Positions 43,888 through 53,832 of a stretch of DNA of 64,000 bases are shown here, in pieces. Made by a program: the position numbers and the translations under genes. The notes under the pieces are model-generated. The model was given only the letters and a program-made list of their open reading frames with translations. It ran no database searches and had not been told where the DNA came from. The stretch is from JACKDX01 sp964640175. GTDB lineage: Bacteria > Myxococcota_A > Polyangia > Polyangiales > GCA-016699535. Each line of letters begins with the position of its first letter. Position 1 is the first letter of the stretch. The stretch spans positions 186,001 through 250,000 of the forward strand of contig CAZXFW010000003.1 in the NCBI GenBank assembly GCA_964640175.1, read 5' to 3'.

Positions 43888-45192
43888 ATGCAACCAGCTA
43901 CGTTAAATGCCATGACTCAAAAAGCCGACAGCTCCCAGGCCGATCCGGATCTTGTAGCGCTTGCCCAACAAGCCAAAGCTGCAGCACGTCAACTTGCCAA
44001 TGTGCCCACTGAAAAAAAGGACGCGGTGCTCAAACGTGTGGCCGATGCGCTCCGCACTACCGCAAGTGCTGCCATTGTCGCCGCCAACGCCAACGATATG
44101 CAGACAGGCCGAGATAAAAACTTATCTACGGCCATGCTTGATCGGCTGCGTCTCGATCCCGCTCGACTTGAACACATCGCTAAATCCATCGACGATGTCA
44201 TCCTACTTCCCGATCCGGTAGGAAAAGTGTTCAACATGCACGCCACTCCCTCTGGAATTGAAATCGGTCGCATGCGCATTCCTCTCGGGCTTATTTTGAT
44301 CATTTATGAATCACGACCCAATGTGACTGCAGATGCAGCCACCCTCTGCTTAAAAAGCGGCAATGCATGCATCCTACGAGGTGGCTCTGAATCATGGCAT
44401 TCGAACCGTGCGATTGCCAACGTGTTTGCCCAAGCTCTGGACGCTGAAGGACTGCCTCAAGCAGCGGTCACGCTCGTGCCGACCACGGATCGCCAAGCCA
44501 TGCTCCAACTTCTTGCCATGGACGAGGTGATTGATCTCGCCATTCCCAGGGGTGGAGAGCAATTGATTCGCTATGTTGCCGAACATGCGCGCGTTCCAGT
44601 GGTGCGGCACTACAAAGGCATATGCCACGTCTATGTCGATGCCGAAGCCGACTTCGATATGGCAGAGAAAATTGTCATTAACGCTAAAGTGCAACGTCCT
44701 GGCGTATGCAATGCCATGGAAACCTTGTTGGTAGATCGCGCATGTGCAAGTACATTTCTTCCTCAAATCATTACGGCGTTAACCGAAAAACACGTCGAGA
44801 TTCGCGGAGACGATAACGTCCGCCGTGTTAACCCCGATGTGCATGCGGCCCGCACAGAAGATTTTGACAAGGAGTATTTGGAACTCATCGTGAACATCGC
44901 GGTCGTTGAGGGTATCGATGGAGCTCTGGCACACATTGCCAAACATGGCAGTAACCACACAGAAACCATTGTCACTACCAACGAAGCCAAAGCCCAACGC
45001 TGGGTGCGGGAAGTCGATGCCAGTTGCGTGTTCGTCAACGCCTCCACACGTTTCAACGACGGAGGTGAGTTAGGGTTAGGCGCAGAAATCGGCATTTCTA
45101 CGACAAAAATGCACGCGTATGGGCCGATGGGCCTCGAAGAGCTTTGCGCTACGAAATGGATAGGGTATGGAAGCGGACACGTTCGCACCTAA
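43888..45192 (+). CDS. proA: Gamma-glutamyl phosphate reductase ProA
   Basis: It reduces gamma-glutamyl phosphate to glutamate semialdehyde with NADPH. The aldehyde-dehydrogenase-like fold shows PLGLILIIYESRPNVTADAATLCLKSGNACILRGGSE-type signatures (for example ESRPNVTADAA), the catalytic cysteine in KVQRPGVCNAMETLL, and SNHTETIVT plus FNDGGELGLGAEIGIST at the C-terminus. Length 434. The gene directly follows proB, and rsfS and rlmH come next on the same strand, a frequent order. Confidence 0.95.
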   Translation: MQPATLNAMTQKADSSQADPDLVALAQQAKAAARQLANVPTEKKDAVLKRVADALRTTASAAIVAANANDMQTGRDKNLSTAMLDRLRLDPARLEHIAKSIDDVILLPDPVGKVFNMHATPSGIEIGRMRIPLGLILIIYESRPNVTADAATLCLKSGNACILRGGSESWHSNRAIANVFAQALDAEGLPQAAVTLVPTTDRQAMLQLLAMDEVIDLAIPRGGEQLIRYVAEHARVPVVRHYKGICHVYVDAEADFDMAEKIVINAKVQRPGVCNAMETLLVDRACASTFLPQIITALTEKHVEIRGDDNVRRVNPDVHAARTEDFDKEYLELIVNIAVVEGIDGALAHIAKHGSNHTETIVTTNEAKAQRWVREVDASCVFVNASTRFNDGGELGLGAEIGISTTKMHAYGPMGLEELCATKWIGYGSGHVRT

Positions 45193-45213
45193 ACTCTCCC
45201 ACGCCATAAACCC

Positions 45214-45648
45214 ATGAAAAAATCTTCTCCTCGACTACGAACCAGTACCGCGCCCTTGCCGAAACGGCTGCGTAACTCTCCAACGCCCCGCACAACTATT
45301 AAAAAGAACATACAACAATTGGCTCTGACCATCGGCGCAGTTGCCTTGGACAAGAAAGCAAGCCGGGTGGAGATCATCGATGTGCGGGGTAAAGTGGATT
45401 ATACAGATTACGTGATCGTGATGAGCGGCCGTAGTGATCGACAGGTCGCTGCACTTGCGAGGAACATCGAAACCGAACTTGCAACCAAACACCACACAAA
45501 ACCTATAAGTACAGAAGGTCTCCCTCAAGCATCGTGGGTTTTGCTTGATTATGGCGATGTTGTCGTGCATATCTTTCATGAGGATGCACGTGAATACTAC
45601 GATCTCGAATCACTCTGGATGGACGCCAAGCGCTTGGAGGTAAGTTAA
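45214..45648 (+). CDS. rsfS: Ribosomal silencing factor RsfS
   Basis: It binds ribosomal protein L14 and blocks subunit joining in starved cells. The core from residue 28 or so matches the family: LALTIGAVALDKKASRVEII, DYVIVMSGRSDRQVAALA, and SWVLLDYGDVVVHIFHEDAREYYDLESLW. A basic N-terminal extension of about 27 residues precedes it. Length 144. It sits between proA and rlmH; rsfS-rlmH adjacency is widely conserved. Confidence 0.94.
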   Translation: MKKSSPRLRTSTAPLPKRLRNSPTPRTTIKKNIQQLALTIGAVALDKKASRVEIIDVRGKVDYTDYVIVMSGRSDRQVAALARNIETELATKHHTKPISTEGLPQASWVLLDYGDVVVHIFHEDAREYYDLESLWMDAKRLEVS

Positions 45649-45651
45649 GCG

Positions 45652-46095
45652 TTGCGCATTACCATTGTCGCTGTTGGAAAAATCAAAGAGCCTGGCCTGA
45701 GACAGCTCATTGACGATTATCTCAAACGCATCCATCGATACAGTCAGGTGCAAGAAGTCGAGTTTAAAGACGACTCTGTGGATAAGATCACGGAGCGTAT
45801 TCAAAAAGCGATTCCTCTTCGCTCTCGCGTGATTGCCCTTGAAGTTAGCGGTAAGACATACACCAGCTCTCAATTCGCCACCTTGCTTGAACACTCAGAA
45901 CACGACGCTATTGGTACATTGGTATTTGTTATCGGAGGCGCCTACGGCTTGCCTCAAGAAATCTCCCGCAGCGCTTATCTCAAGCTCTCTCTATCCCCCA
46001 TGACGTTACCTCACCGCCTCGCACGGCTATTTTTGGTTGAACAAATTTATCGAGGTTTCAGCATCAGTCGCAACGAACCCTACGCACACGAATAA
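45652..46095 (+). CDS. rlmH: 23S rRNA (pseudouridine(1915)-N(3))-methyltransferase RlmH
   Basis: This SPOUT-class methyltransferase acts on helix 69 of 23S rRNA. Signatures are MRITIVAVGKIKEPGLRQL at the N-terminus, VFVIGGAYGLPQEI (SAM-binding trefoil knot) and LSPMTLPHRLARLFLVEQIYRGFSI at the C-terminus, ending NEPYAHE. Length 147. The start codon is TTG at 45652, with GGAGG 11 bases ahead inside the end of rsfS; only three bases separate the genes, so translation is likely coupled. Confidence 0.93.
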   Translation: MRITIVAVGKIKEPGLRQLIDDYLKRIHRYSQVQEVEFKDDSVDKITERIQKAIPLRSRVIALEVSGKTYTSSQFATLLEHSEHDAIGTLVFVIGGAYGLPQEISRSAYLKLSLSPMTLPHRLARLFLVEQIYRGFSISRNEPYAHE

Positions 46096-46116
46096 ACAAA
46101 CAACTTCAACCAGTTA

Positions 46117-46186
46117 CAATGGCAGCCTGAGCGTGTGACGCGCCTCAGACCGTTTGCCATTGGAGACTTGAGTCCTGTTCTATGAT
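46117..46186 (+). promoter_or_regulatory. Compound inverted repeat and possible promoter ahead of cls
   Basis: Outer arms CAATGGCA (46117-46124) and TGCCATTG (46155-46162) enclose a second stem CTGAG/CTCAG (46127-46131, 46144-46148). A TATGAT box at 46181-46186 follows; its -35 would fall on the right outer arm. It may be an operator or the 3' structure of the proB-rlmH transcript. Confidence 0.45.
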
Positions 46187-46242
46187 TCGGTATTGGGTCT
46201 AGCGCTCTCAGCTCACCCGAAACCGGTGAAAGGACTATCTAG

Positions 46243-47673
46243 ATGGAGCTTACAAACACCGTGGTTCTCACCCTACTCATTGTACTGGCTTACCTTGTCG
46301 GAGTATTGTGTGCCGTACTGGCGCTTTGGCGTTCTCGGACTCCTCAAGGCGCAACAGCGTGGGTGGTGGGCCTTATCAGCTCTCCTTTCGTGTTGCTCCC
46401 GCTCTTTGTAGTTTTTGGACGGAGCAAATTTCAAGGCTATGTTCACCAACGTAGAGAGCTCGACAAGCAAGCACGAGGCAAACTTCCTAATGCGGAACAG
46501 CTTCGTCTTCTTCAAACCACGCCGGCCGATAAACTGTTCGCCATCGCTTCATTGACCGACGCTTCTTCGCAACCAGGGTTTACCAACACCAATGACGTCG
46601 AATTATTGATCAATGCTGAGCGTGCTTATCCACGCATGCTCGAGGCAATCAAAACAGCAAAACATTCCATCCTGTTTCAGTTTTACATTTTTCGCGAGGA
46701 CGCTATCGGAAATGAATTTGCGAAGTTATTGATGAAAAAAGCCTCTGAAGGCGTGAAGGTCTATTTCCTTTGCGACAACATAGGGTCCCGCCTTAACTCT
46801 AAGTTCATAAAAAAACTGGAAGCTCACGGCATCTCGGTTCGATTGTTCCGCAGTTGGAAGGTCTGGAACAGCCAAGTCCAAGTCAACTTTCGCAACCATC
46901 GGAAGGTTCTCGTGGTCGATGGCTCAGTTGCGTTTGTGGGCGGCATCAATATCGGCGATGATTACCTAGGACGATGCAAAGACATCGGCCCATGGCGGGA
47001 CACGCATCTTCGTATGACCGGCCCTGCAGCCTTGGCCACACAGGTTTCGTTCACCAAAGATTGGTATTGGGTGACGGGCGAGATTCCCGACGTTAGCTGG
47101 ACCCCTCACCCCACGCCCAGTAAAGGCGCCGAGGTCCTCGTGCTGCATACCGGCCCTGCCGACGAAAAAGAAATATGTTTACTCGCACACATCGGCCTTA
47201 TTAATACGGCCATACGACGCGTGTGGATTGCCACGCCTTACTTTGTGCTTCCCGAAGGACTGGCAAATGCACTGATATTGGCATCTCTTCGTGGAGTAGA
47301 TGTACAGGTTTTATTGCCGTCCTACAGTGATAGTCGCCTGGTGATGTACGCATCTGAAGTTTATGTGGAGAAACTGCTCGCTGCAGGCATCAAATTCTCC
47401 AAGTACCTTCCTGGATTCCTACATCAAAAAGTGATGTTGGTGGATGACGACATTGGTGTTGTCGGCTCGATTAACCTGGATTCCCGATCCATCTTCATCA
47501 ACTTCGAGATCATGGCCATCGTCCACGATGAAACGTTTGCCCTTTCCCTGGCTGACATGCTTGAGGATGATTTTAGGCAGTCACAACCCGTGACTTTGGA
47601 ATCGCTGCAAAAGCGCTCCTTACGCCGCCAGCTTACCTGTCGCGCTGCTAACCTGATGGCCCCCGTGCTCTAG
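46243..47673 (+). CDS. cls: Cardiolipin synthase (phospholipase D family)
   Basis: It joins phosphatidylglycerol molecules to make cardiolipin in the inner membrane. Two N-terminal membrane helices (VVLTLLIVLAYLVGVLCAVLAL; AWVVGLISSPFVLLPLFVVFG) precede two phospholipase D motifs, HRKVLVVDG near residue 225 and HQKVMLVDD near residue 405, each followed by GGIN/GSIN. Length 476 matches the bacterial ClsA type. It ends FRQSQPVTLESLQKR ... NLMAPVL, a usual Cls tail. ATG 46243 has AAAGGA 9 bases ahead. Confidence 0.93.
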   Translation: MELTNTVVLTLLIVLAYLVGVLCAVLALWRSRTPQGATAWVVGLISSPFVLLPLFVVFGRSKFQGYVHQRRELDKQARGKLPNAEQLRLLQTTPADKLFAIASLTDASSQPGFTNTNDVELLINAERAYPRMLEAIKTAKHSILFQFYIFREDAIGNEFAKLLMKKASEGVKVYFLCDNIGSRLNSKFIKKLEAHGISVRLFRSWKVWNSQVQVNFRNHRKVLVVDGSVAFVGGINIGDDYLGRCKDIGPWRDTHLRMTGPAALATQVSFTKDWYWVTGEIPDVSWTPHPTPSKGAEVLVLHTGPADEKEICLLAHIGLINTAIRRVWIATPYFVLPEGLANALILASLRGVDVQVLLPSYSDSRLVMYASEVYVEKLLAAGIKFSKYLPGFLHQKVMLVDDDIGVVGSINLDSRSIFINFEIMAIVHDETFALSLADMLEDDFRQSQPVTLESLQKRSLRRQLTCRAANLMAPVL

Positions 47674-47698
47674 ACACCATTTCTTTTAACGTTGCATC

Positions 47699-48814
47699 TT
47701 ATGCAAGAAGCGTTTGCACAAGCGCCTTCAAAATCCTGCCCATAGGAACCACCGCAAGGACAAGCGGAAGCAAAGGCAGCCCTGATACGATAACAACAGC
47801 TACCACATCCGAACGCCGAAAAGGCAGCGGCGACATGTGTTCGATCAAGCTATACACCGCACTGAAATCTGCACCCGCACTCGCATCCGAAGAATCGAGT
47901 AAGTGTTTGGATGGATTATCCTGAAACCATCGTTTTTCAAAAGTCTGCACCATCTGATTAATGACTGTTCCATAGCTCAACAATGCATCATTTTTAGCTT
48001 TCAAGAGTTTGGGAATCCACGTCAGAAGAGGCCCAAACAGCGCCACTAAGATGATACCGATCATCGACAAGACCAGAGGCAAACAGCTCTGGAGCGTACG
48101 ATGATCGTATAAAACCTGGGTTAGCATCTCCGCCGAGACTACCGTAGAAAGGCCCATGGCCATTCCTGTAAACGACACACTCGCCCGCCCCAATTGCGAA
48201 AAGCCCCCTGCATGATCAGGATGGAAAGGGAAACACCGAAAGTTTAACGTTGAAGCACGTACTACGAATAAAACCCACACGCACCACCGCCACAAACAAC
48301 CCAAGAAAGTTAATTGAAATACCGGAAGGCATGCACAAAGGTACCACCAGCCAGCCAGCGAAAACTCGGAACCCGTAAATCCTTTACGCATCCATGTGGA
48401 GGTGTCATCTGAAATGATGAGATACTTGGTATAACTCACTCCCAGAACAACCACGAGCACAAAAACGACCAAGGAGACGTTGATGCTTCGCAACTTAAGC
48501 ACTGCATCTCGCAATTTCTCACCCTTTCGATAGGCAACTTCATCTGGTAAAAAGTCCGTGGTGATAAAGTGTTTGATCACCGAGTCAAAGACATAATCAA
48601 TCTGCAAAGTGGAAAACAAAAACACAGGCGTCGCTATTAAAAGACGTACCCAGGCCGCATAGGATCGTGACAGAGAGCCTACTGTATGCCCTCCCCACGT
48701 CCCCTCCATCACAGCAAGCACTGCAAGAACAATTGCAGCAAGCACGCTCCATGCCCAAAGTGCACGCCTTGCTCTATGTTTGACATAGTTAATGAGCAGG
48801 TCTTCGTGTGCCAT
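47699..48814 (-). CDS. Polytopic membrane protein of unknown function with an HPDHAGG motif
   Basis: I do not recognise a named family. From ATG 48814 it has 371 residues and about six membrane helices (WSVLAAIVLAVLAVMEG; LIATPVFLFSTLQI; INVSLVVFVLVVVLGVSY; WWYLCACLPVFQLTFLG; LPLVLSMIGIILVALFGPLL; VVAVVIVSGLPLLPLVL). A short soluble loop carries FRCFPFHPDHAGGFSQLG, which looks conserved in kind. A charged loop of about 60 residues (KAKNDALLSYGTVINQMVQTFEKRWF) precedes the last helix. A longer frame from TTG 48856 lacks a ribosome-binding site. It converges on cls. Confidence 0.7.
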   Translation of the reverse strand: MAHEDLLINYVKHRARRALWAWSVLAAIVLAVLAVMEGTWGGHTVGSLSRSYAAWVRLLIATPVFLFSTLQIDYVFDSVIKHFITTDFLPDEVAYRKGEKLRDAVLKLRSINVSLVVFVLVVVLGVSYTKYLIISDDTSTWMRKGFTGSEFSLAGWWYLCACLPVFQLTFLGCLWRWCVWVLFVVRASTLNFRCFPFHPDHAGGFSQLGRASVSFTGMAMGLSTVVSAEMLTQVLYDHRTLQSCLPLVLSMIGIILVALFGPLLTWIPKLLKAKNDALLSYGTVINQMVQTFEKRWFQDNPSKHLLDSSDASAGADFSAVYSLIEHMSPLPFRRSDVVAVVIVSGLPLLPLVLAVVPMGRILKALVQTLLA

Positions 48815-49074
48815 TGGACGTAGCCGCTCAATAAGCCATGAGCTGGATAGTTGCAACTACGGATACACCGTATTCTAGCGCCAAATCATCCAACAACTAC
48901 AGGCACCCACATCGCACTCCAGGCTCGACGTGATTACCAAGTTCATGTCGCCCTTTACGCTACATTGTATCTGTATTTTTATTGATAGTTCCCCTACAGT
49001 CTGATAGCCAGATGTCAGTGAAGTAAGTTAGTATCTCAAACTATATAAAAAAACTGGCGCCTCGGGGGAACGTT

Positions 49075-52000
49075 ATGAAAGCTTTGTCACGTGCTTTTTT
49101 TGCACTGGTATTGATTGGACTACATGCCTGCGGAGGCAGCTCCCCGGGAACACAGGATGCAGGTCCTGACACAAACGATGGCGGCATTACCGAACCGCCC
49201 ACCATTACTTCTAACCCTTCTACCAGTGCGACGGTGGGAGAAGCCTACGAGTACACGCTAGAAGCCACAGGGCCAGGAACCATTACCTTTAGCAAGGTGT
49301 CCGGACCAGACGAACTGACAGTCAACGCCGCCACCGGTGAAGTGACTTGGACGCCTACCACATCAGGCGATGTCGAGATTACTCTTGCTGCTTCCAATGA
49401 AGCGGGCTCAACAGAGCAATTGTTTACCGTTGAGGTAGAAGACGCTCCAAGCGGTGTCACAGTCACCTCCACTCCTCTTTTGGTTGCTGTGGCTACACTG
49501 CCTTATCACTACGACGCAGACGACTCTGCAGAAGCCACAGGTGTAGGCGCCATCACATGGTCAAAGATCACCGGCCCAAGCGAGTTTAGCGTGGATGAAA
49601 ACTCAGGCCTTGTCACATGGACGCCCTCCACAGACGGCGAGACAGACATCACCATCCAAGCCGAAGATTCAACAGGAGATAGCGCCGAGCAGTCGTTTAC
49701 CGTAAACGTGCAACCTGCGGACTCGGCACCGGCGTTTTATTCTACGCCAGTTGAGTTTGCTGCTGTCGGCCAAGCGTATACCTACGATGACAATGGCAAA
49801 CCTGAAGTATTGTCCGTCAGCGCAGTCACATGGTCCGTAGTCAGTGGCCCTGTAGGATTTTCCATTCATCCAACCACGGGCGTTGTCTCGTGGACACCCT
49901 CCACGACTGGCACTGAAACCATCACTGTTCGTGCAACCAATGCCCATGGCTCTACCGATCAAACCTGGACGGTGGAAGTGGGCTCTGTTCCTACCGTCAC
50001 TCCCATTGCAGACAGGTCGATCTTTCAGGGCGAAACATTGGTCCAACCCGTTGCTGCCACCCCGGCAAGTGGCGTGACCTGGTTAATACAAGGTCCTTCT
50101 GGCTTCCAATTTGACGAAGAAGACGGCTCCATTACCTGGGATACCACGGGTGTCACTGTCGGCACGTACTCCTTTATCGTGCAGGCTACCAATACGTTTG
50201 GCCAAAGTACGGCTGAAACATTTGATGTCCAAGTGGTGGCAGTCGTTCCAGGTGATGTTCAGATCACCTCAGCACCTCCTGCTGGGCCTCTCTTTGAAGG
50301 CGGCGTATGGACTTACACAGCCTCAGCCACAGGCACCCCGCCCATTGAATGGACACTAAACAACGCGCCGTCGGGCATGACTTTCCTGAATGGCATCACG
50401 TCAGGTCCCTCTGTCACCTTACAGTGGACTGCTGCAGCAGCCTCTGGCTCGCCTTATCAGTTTGACCTGGTAGCCAGCAATGAGGAGCCCTCATCCGATA
50501 CACAAAACATCAGCATCACTGTGGATCCGATTCCTCCTACGCCACAGATCGATGATCCTCCCTCACCACACAACACCATTGTCAACGTTCTTTACCAACA
50601 AGACGTCAACCTTATCCCTGTACAAGAAGGCTCGGTCACTGTCACATGGTCTTTGGATAGCGCACCTAGCGGCATGACTATCAATGCCAGCACAGGCGTC
50701 GTTTCATGGACCCCATCGGCCACAGGAACTGGTTTCTCCTACACAGTACGAGCCACTAATCTTCTTAGCGCTTCAGATACGGCCACTGTCGTTGTAGACG
50801 TGGTGAACGCACCGGCAGCACCTCAGTTTACCTCCGTGCCACCTGTGACAGGCGACCTAATTGTAGGCTCCTCTGCATATTCCTATGGACCTCTTGCCGT
50901 AGGCAACCCCAGCCCCACTTTCTCAATCAACGGCTCACTGCCACCAGGCTTCACGTTTGACAGTAATGTCCTGCAAAACAACCCAGCAGCGATGGTTGCA
51001 GGTAATTACTCGTTTGACATTATAGCATCCAACGGCGTCAACCCTGATGCTACTCAAACCATCAGTCTCTCGGTCAAAAACCCAGCACCTACGGTGCTTT
51101 CCATCACCCCCGGTGCTGGCCGTCGTCAGTCAAACGTACCTGTCACTATCCGCGGTGCAGGATTTGACTGTGGCGATAACCCGACTGTGTCGATTCAACT
51201 TGGGTCCGATCCGGCAGTCGCGCTCAGCAACGTGGTATGTGTCGACAGCCAAACCCTGACCGCGCAGGTAGATACCAATCTATCGAGAGCAGGCGGCGTG
51301 TATGACGTCACCGTGTCCCATAATTCTTACCTGGATGCCGACCTCACCAAGCGTTTCACAGTCACCACCAGTGCAGATGCAACACTACCCACAACCATTG
51401 ACGCCCCATTCACTGTGTTCAAGTCAAACAGTCCCTATGTGGTCGATGGCAATGTGAATGTGATCAACGGTGGAACACTTACCATTGAGCCCGGCGCCGT
51501 GATCATGTTTAAGAACACCGACCGATACATCAATATCGGGTTCACCGGTGGAGGAACAGTTGTTGCTAATGGAGGCACTCCTGGTACGGGCGAGCAAATC
51601 GTGTTTACCCGTTACCAAGCGGCAGGTGGCGCGGCTCCAACCAACTATTCCAGAGGGTTACGCTTCGGAACAGGCACCATTCTCGCCAACACCGTGCTTC
51701 AGAACGTCGTTCTTGAGTTTGCCGGCAGCGTCAATGACCAAGGCGCAGTGTATGTCAACGGTACTGCGCCCGTCATGTTGGATTCGATCATTCGCGAAAG
51801 CCTCTATGACGCCGTACGTATGTCGACAGGCTCCGGTACTACCACTGGCACTTGGTTCGATCGGAACTGGATCACGCGTTCAGGCGAAACGCCACTGTGG
51901 TTGTTTGCTTCAGACATCACCACCCTTGGTGCAAACCTGACATTGACAGACAACGGTCTCAGCACCGCAAACACCAACTACATTCTCGTAGATGGCACCA

Positions 52001-53793
52001 CCATGACACGGGCAGCGTCTATCTACCGTGACTATAATATCCCCTACCGAATCGATAACGGGATCACCATCCAGAGCGCTGATCTGACCTTGCAACCTGG
52101 TGTTATCATGGAGTTTGATGCAGGCACGCGTTTGCATGTGGCTACCGACACGCTGGCAGGACAGCTGATTGCAGACGGCACATCCAATGATCCCATTGTC
52201 TTACGTACCTATGCAGGGCAGTCACAACGTTGGCTGGGTGTACGGTTTATGGATCAGGTCCAAGCCGGCACAGTGCTACGCAACGTACGCATCGAAAACT
52301 TCCGTGGAGATGAAAGCGGCAACACCGCAGTAAACTCGGGAGGCGTGTATTTCGATCAGAACGCCGTTCAAGGCGTGACCCTTGAAAACTGCACGATCCG
52401 CAGCACAGACACCAATACGCGCGGTGTGTATGCAGAAGGAGCCGCTCTCGGTGCCCTTACCTTCCAAGGCAACCTCATCGACGTCACGACCTACGTCCTG
52501 GATGTAAGCGCGACATCGCTCCACACGTTCTTGTCCTTGTCGTCGTCTTATCGAGACTCGACAAGCGGTAGCAGTACCAACTCCGTGATTCAGCTCAGAA
52601 CAAGCACCGGCAATAACCTAGGCAGCGTGCAATGGCGCAGGCCCACGGCCACCAATGGCACAACAACCATCCCCATCTATGCAACAGGTGATGTGGCGTT
52701 TGTCACAACTAACCTCACCGTTGCCGCCGGTAACGAGCTTTACTTACCCAACGACGCCCATTTGGACATGAGTGCTTCGCAGTTGGTCCTCGACGGAACA
52801 AGCACCTTGCCAGTCAAGGTCAACTCCACCAATCCTGGGACCGTGTATTGGGATCGCATTGCGGTACATGATCCTGCAGGCGCACCCGGCTCACAGATTC
52901 GATGGTCTGTCCTCGAAAATGGTGGGTTTGATCCCGCGGTCTTCTCCACGGGAAGGTCGACTGTGCTTGCCTACAACGGTGGTATTGTTGAGGTCACCAA
53001 TACAACGGTACGAAACAGTGGTGGTGCAGGTATCATCTATCAATCCAATGGTGCCCTTACCTCACATGCCAACAGTCAGTTCACTGGAAACACCATTGAA
53101 AACAGTTACCTGACTCCCCTCTATGCTCCTGCAGACGCCATCGGCCGATTGGGCTCAGGCAACACCTACACAAACAACAACACCAGTGGAACCTCCGGGC
53201 ATAGCGGCATCTACGTTGCCGGAGACACGGTTGAGGTCACTGCCACATGGCCCGCCAACGCCATCCCGTACATCGTATGGGGGAACATCGAGGTCAATGC
53301 ACCCACAGGCGTTGGGTATGTGGCACTCACCCTACAACCAGGCGTGGAACTGAGGTTCCGTGCAGGAGTGTACTTCTACATCGGCAACATCGCAGGCGCA
53401 CAACTTACCGCCATCGGTACGTTGGCCAATCCCATTGTGATGACCGCAGATATTCCAGGCCTAGCCACCGTCTGGTCAGGGCTGTATTTCTGGCTGGGAA
53501 TTTCGTTGCCTCCGCTTTTGGGTGGCAGCCCATCAACCTTGGACTATGTCACCGTAAGCTACGCTGGATTGCAGACGAACTACGGCAACATCAACTTCTT
53601 GGATAACGCGGCACCTGTCATTGCAAACGTGAATACGACCTTCAGTCGTTACTACGGCATGCGCCAGTTCAATACGTCGGCACCGAATTTCAGCACTGGT
53701 TCCCGTACGTACAGCAACAACGGGCAGCAGGTCGGCGGTAACCCAAGTTACGACTGCGTGTATATGGTCAACAACACCTGCCCCGCTCTTTAA
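49075..53793 (+). CDS. Giant surface lipoprotein: Ig-like repeats, IPT domain and beta-helix
   Basis: Length 1572. Signal peptide with lipobox (LIGLHACGGSS) and an acidic linker QDAGPDTNDGG. Seven putative-Ig (He_PIG/cadherin-like) repeats of about 85-95 residues follow (residues 38 to 680 or so). Most end in a 'G.V.WTP....T....V.A.N..G' pattern. Next is an IPT/TIG domain (PAPTVLSITPGAGRRQSNV) with a Cys pair. The last 800 residues form a right-handed beta-helix region with repeated 'NGGTLTIEPGAVIMF'-like rungs, and the protein ends in two cysteines (YDCVYMVNNTCPAL). No sortase or autotransporter anchor is present. It is probably a cell-surface adhesin or glycan-binding protein. ATG 49075 follows GGGGGAAC; a TATATA box lies about 35 bases upstream. 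Confidence 0.85.
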   Translation: MKALSRAFFALVLIGLHACGGSSPGTQDAGPDTNDGGITEPPTITSNPSTSATVGEAYEYTLEATGPGTITFSKVSGPDELTVNAATGEVTWTPTTSGDVEITLAASNEAGSTEQLFTVEVEDAPSGVTVTSTPLLVAVATLPYHYDADDSAEATGVGAITWSKITGPSEFSVDENSGLVTWTPSTDGETDITIQAEDSTGDSAEQSFTVNVQPADSAPAFYSTPVEFAAVGQAYTYDDNGKPEVLSVSAVTWSVVSGPVGFSIHPTTGVVSWTPSTTGTETITVRATNAHGSTDQTWTVEVGSVPTVTPIADRSIFQGETLVQPVAATPASGVTWLIQGPSGFQFDEEDGSITWDTTGVTVGTYSFIVQATNTFGQSTAETFDVQVVAVVPGDVQITSAPPAGPLFEGGVWTYTASATGTPPIEWTLNNAPSGMTFLNGITSGPSVTLQWTAAAASGSPYQFDLVASNEEPSSDTQNISITVDPIPPTPQIDDPPSPHNTIVNVLYQQDVNLIPVQEGSVTVTWSLDSAPSGMTINASTGVVSWTPSATGTGFSYTVRATNLLSASDTATVVVDVVNAPAAPQFTSVPPVTGDLIVGSSAYSYGPLAVGNPSPTFSINGSLPPGFTFDSNVLQNNPAAMVAGNYSFDIIASNGVNPDATQTISLSVKNPAPTVLSITPGAGRRQSNVPVTIRGAGFDCGDNPTVSIQLGSDPAVALSNVVCVDSQTLTAQVDTNLSRAGGVYDVTVSHNSYLDADLTKRFTVTTSADATLPTTIDAPFTVFKSNSPYVVDGNVNVINGGTLTIEPGAVIMFKNTDRYINIGFTGGGTVVANGGTPGTGEQIVFTRYQAAGGAAPTNYSRGLRFGTGTILANTVLQNVVLEFAGSVNDQGAVYVNGTAPVMLDSIIRESLYDAVRMSTGSGTTTGTWFDRNWITRSGETPLWLFASDITTLGANLTLTDNGLSTANTNYILVDGTTMTRAASIYRDYNIPYRIDNGITIQSADLTLQPGVIMEFDAGTRLHVATDTLAGQLIADGTSNDPIVLRTYAGQSQRWLGVRFMDQVQAGTVLRNVRIENFRGDESGNTAVNSGGVYFDQNAVQGVTLENCTIRSTDTNTRGVYAEGAALGALTFQGNLIDVTTYVLDVSATSLHTFLSLSSSYRDSTSGSSTNSVIQLRTSTGNNLGSVQWRRPTATNGTTTIPIYATGDVAFVTTNLTVAAGNELYLPNDAHLDMSASQLVLDGTSTLPVKVNSTNPGTVYWDRIAVHDPAGAPGSQIRWSVLENGGFDPAVFSTGRSTVLAYNGGIVEVTNTTVRNSGGAGIIYQSNGALTSHANSQFTGNTIENSYLTPLYAPADAIGRLGSGNTYTNNNTSGTSGHSGIYVAGDTVEVTATWPANAIPYIVWGNIEVNAPTGVGYVALTLQPGVELRFRAGVYFYIGNIAGAQLTAIGTLANPIVMTADIPGLATVWSGLYFWLGISLPPLLGGSPSTLDYVTVSYAGLQTNYGNINFLDNAAPVIANVNTTFSRYYGMRQFNTSAPNFSTGSRTYSNNGQQVGGNPSYDCVYMVNNTCPAL

Positions 53794-53832
53794 TCGAGCT
53801 GGGCAGGCTATTGCGCCCTGCGCCTGGCACAC

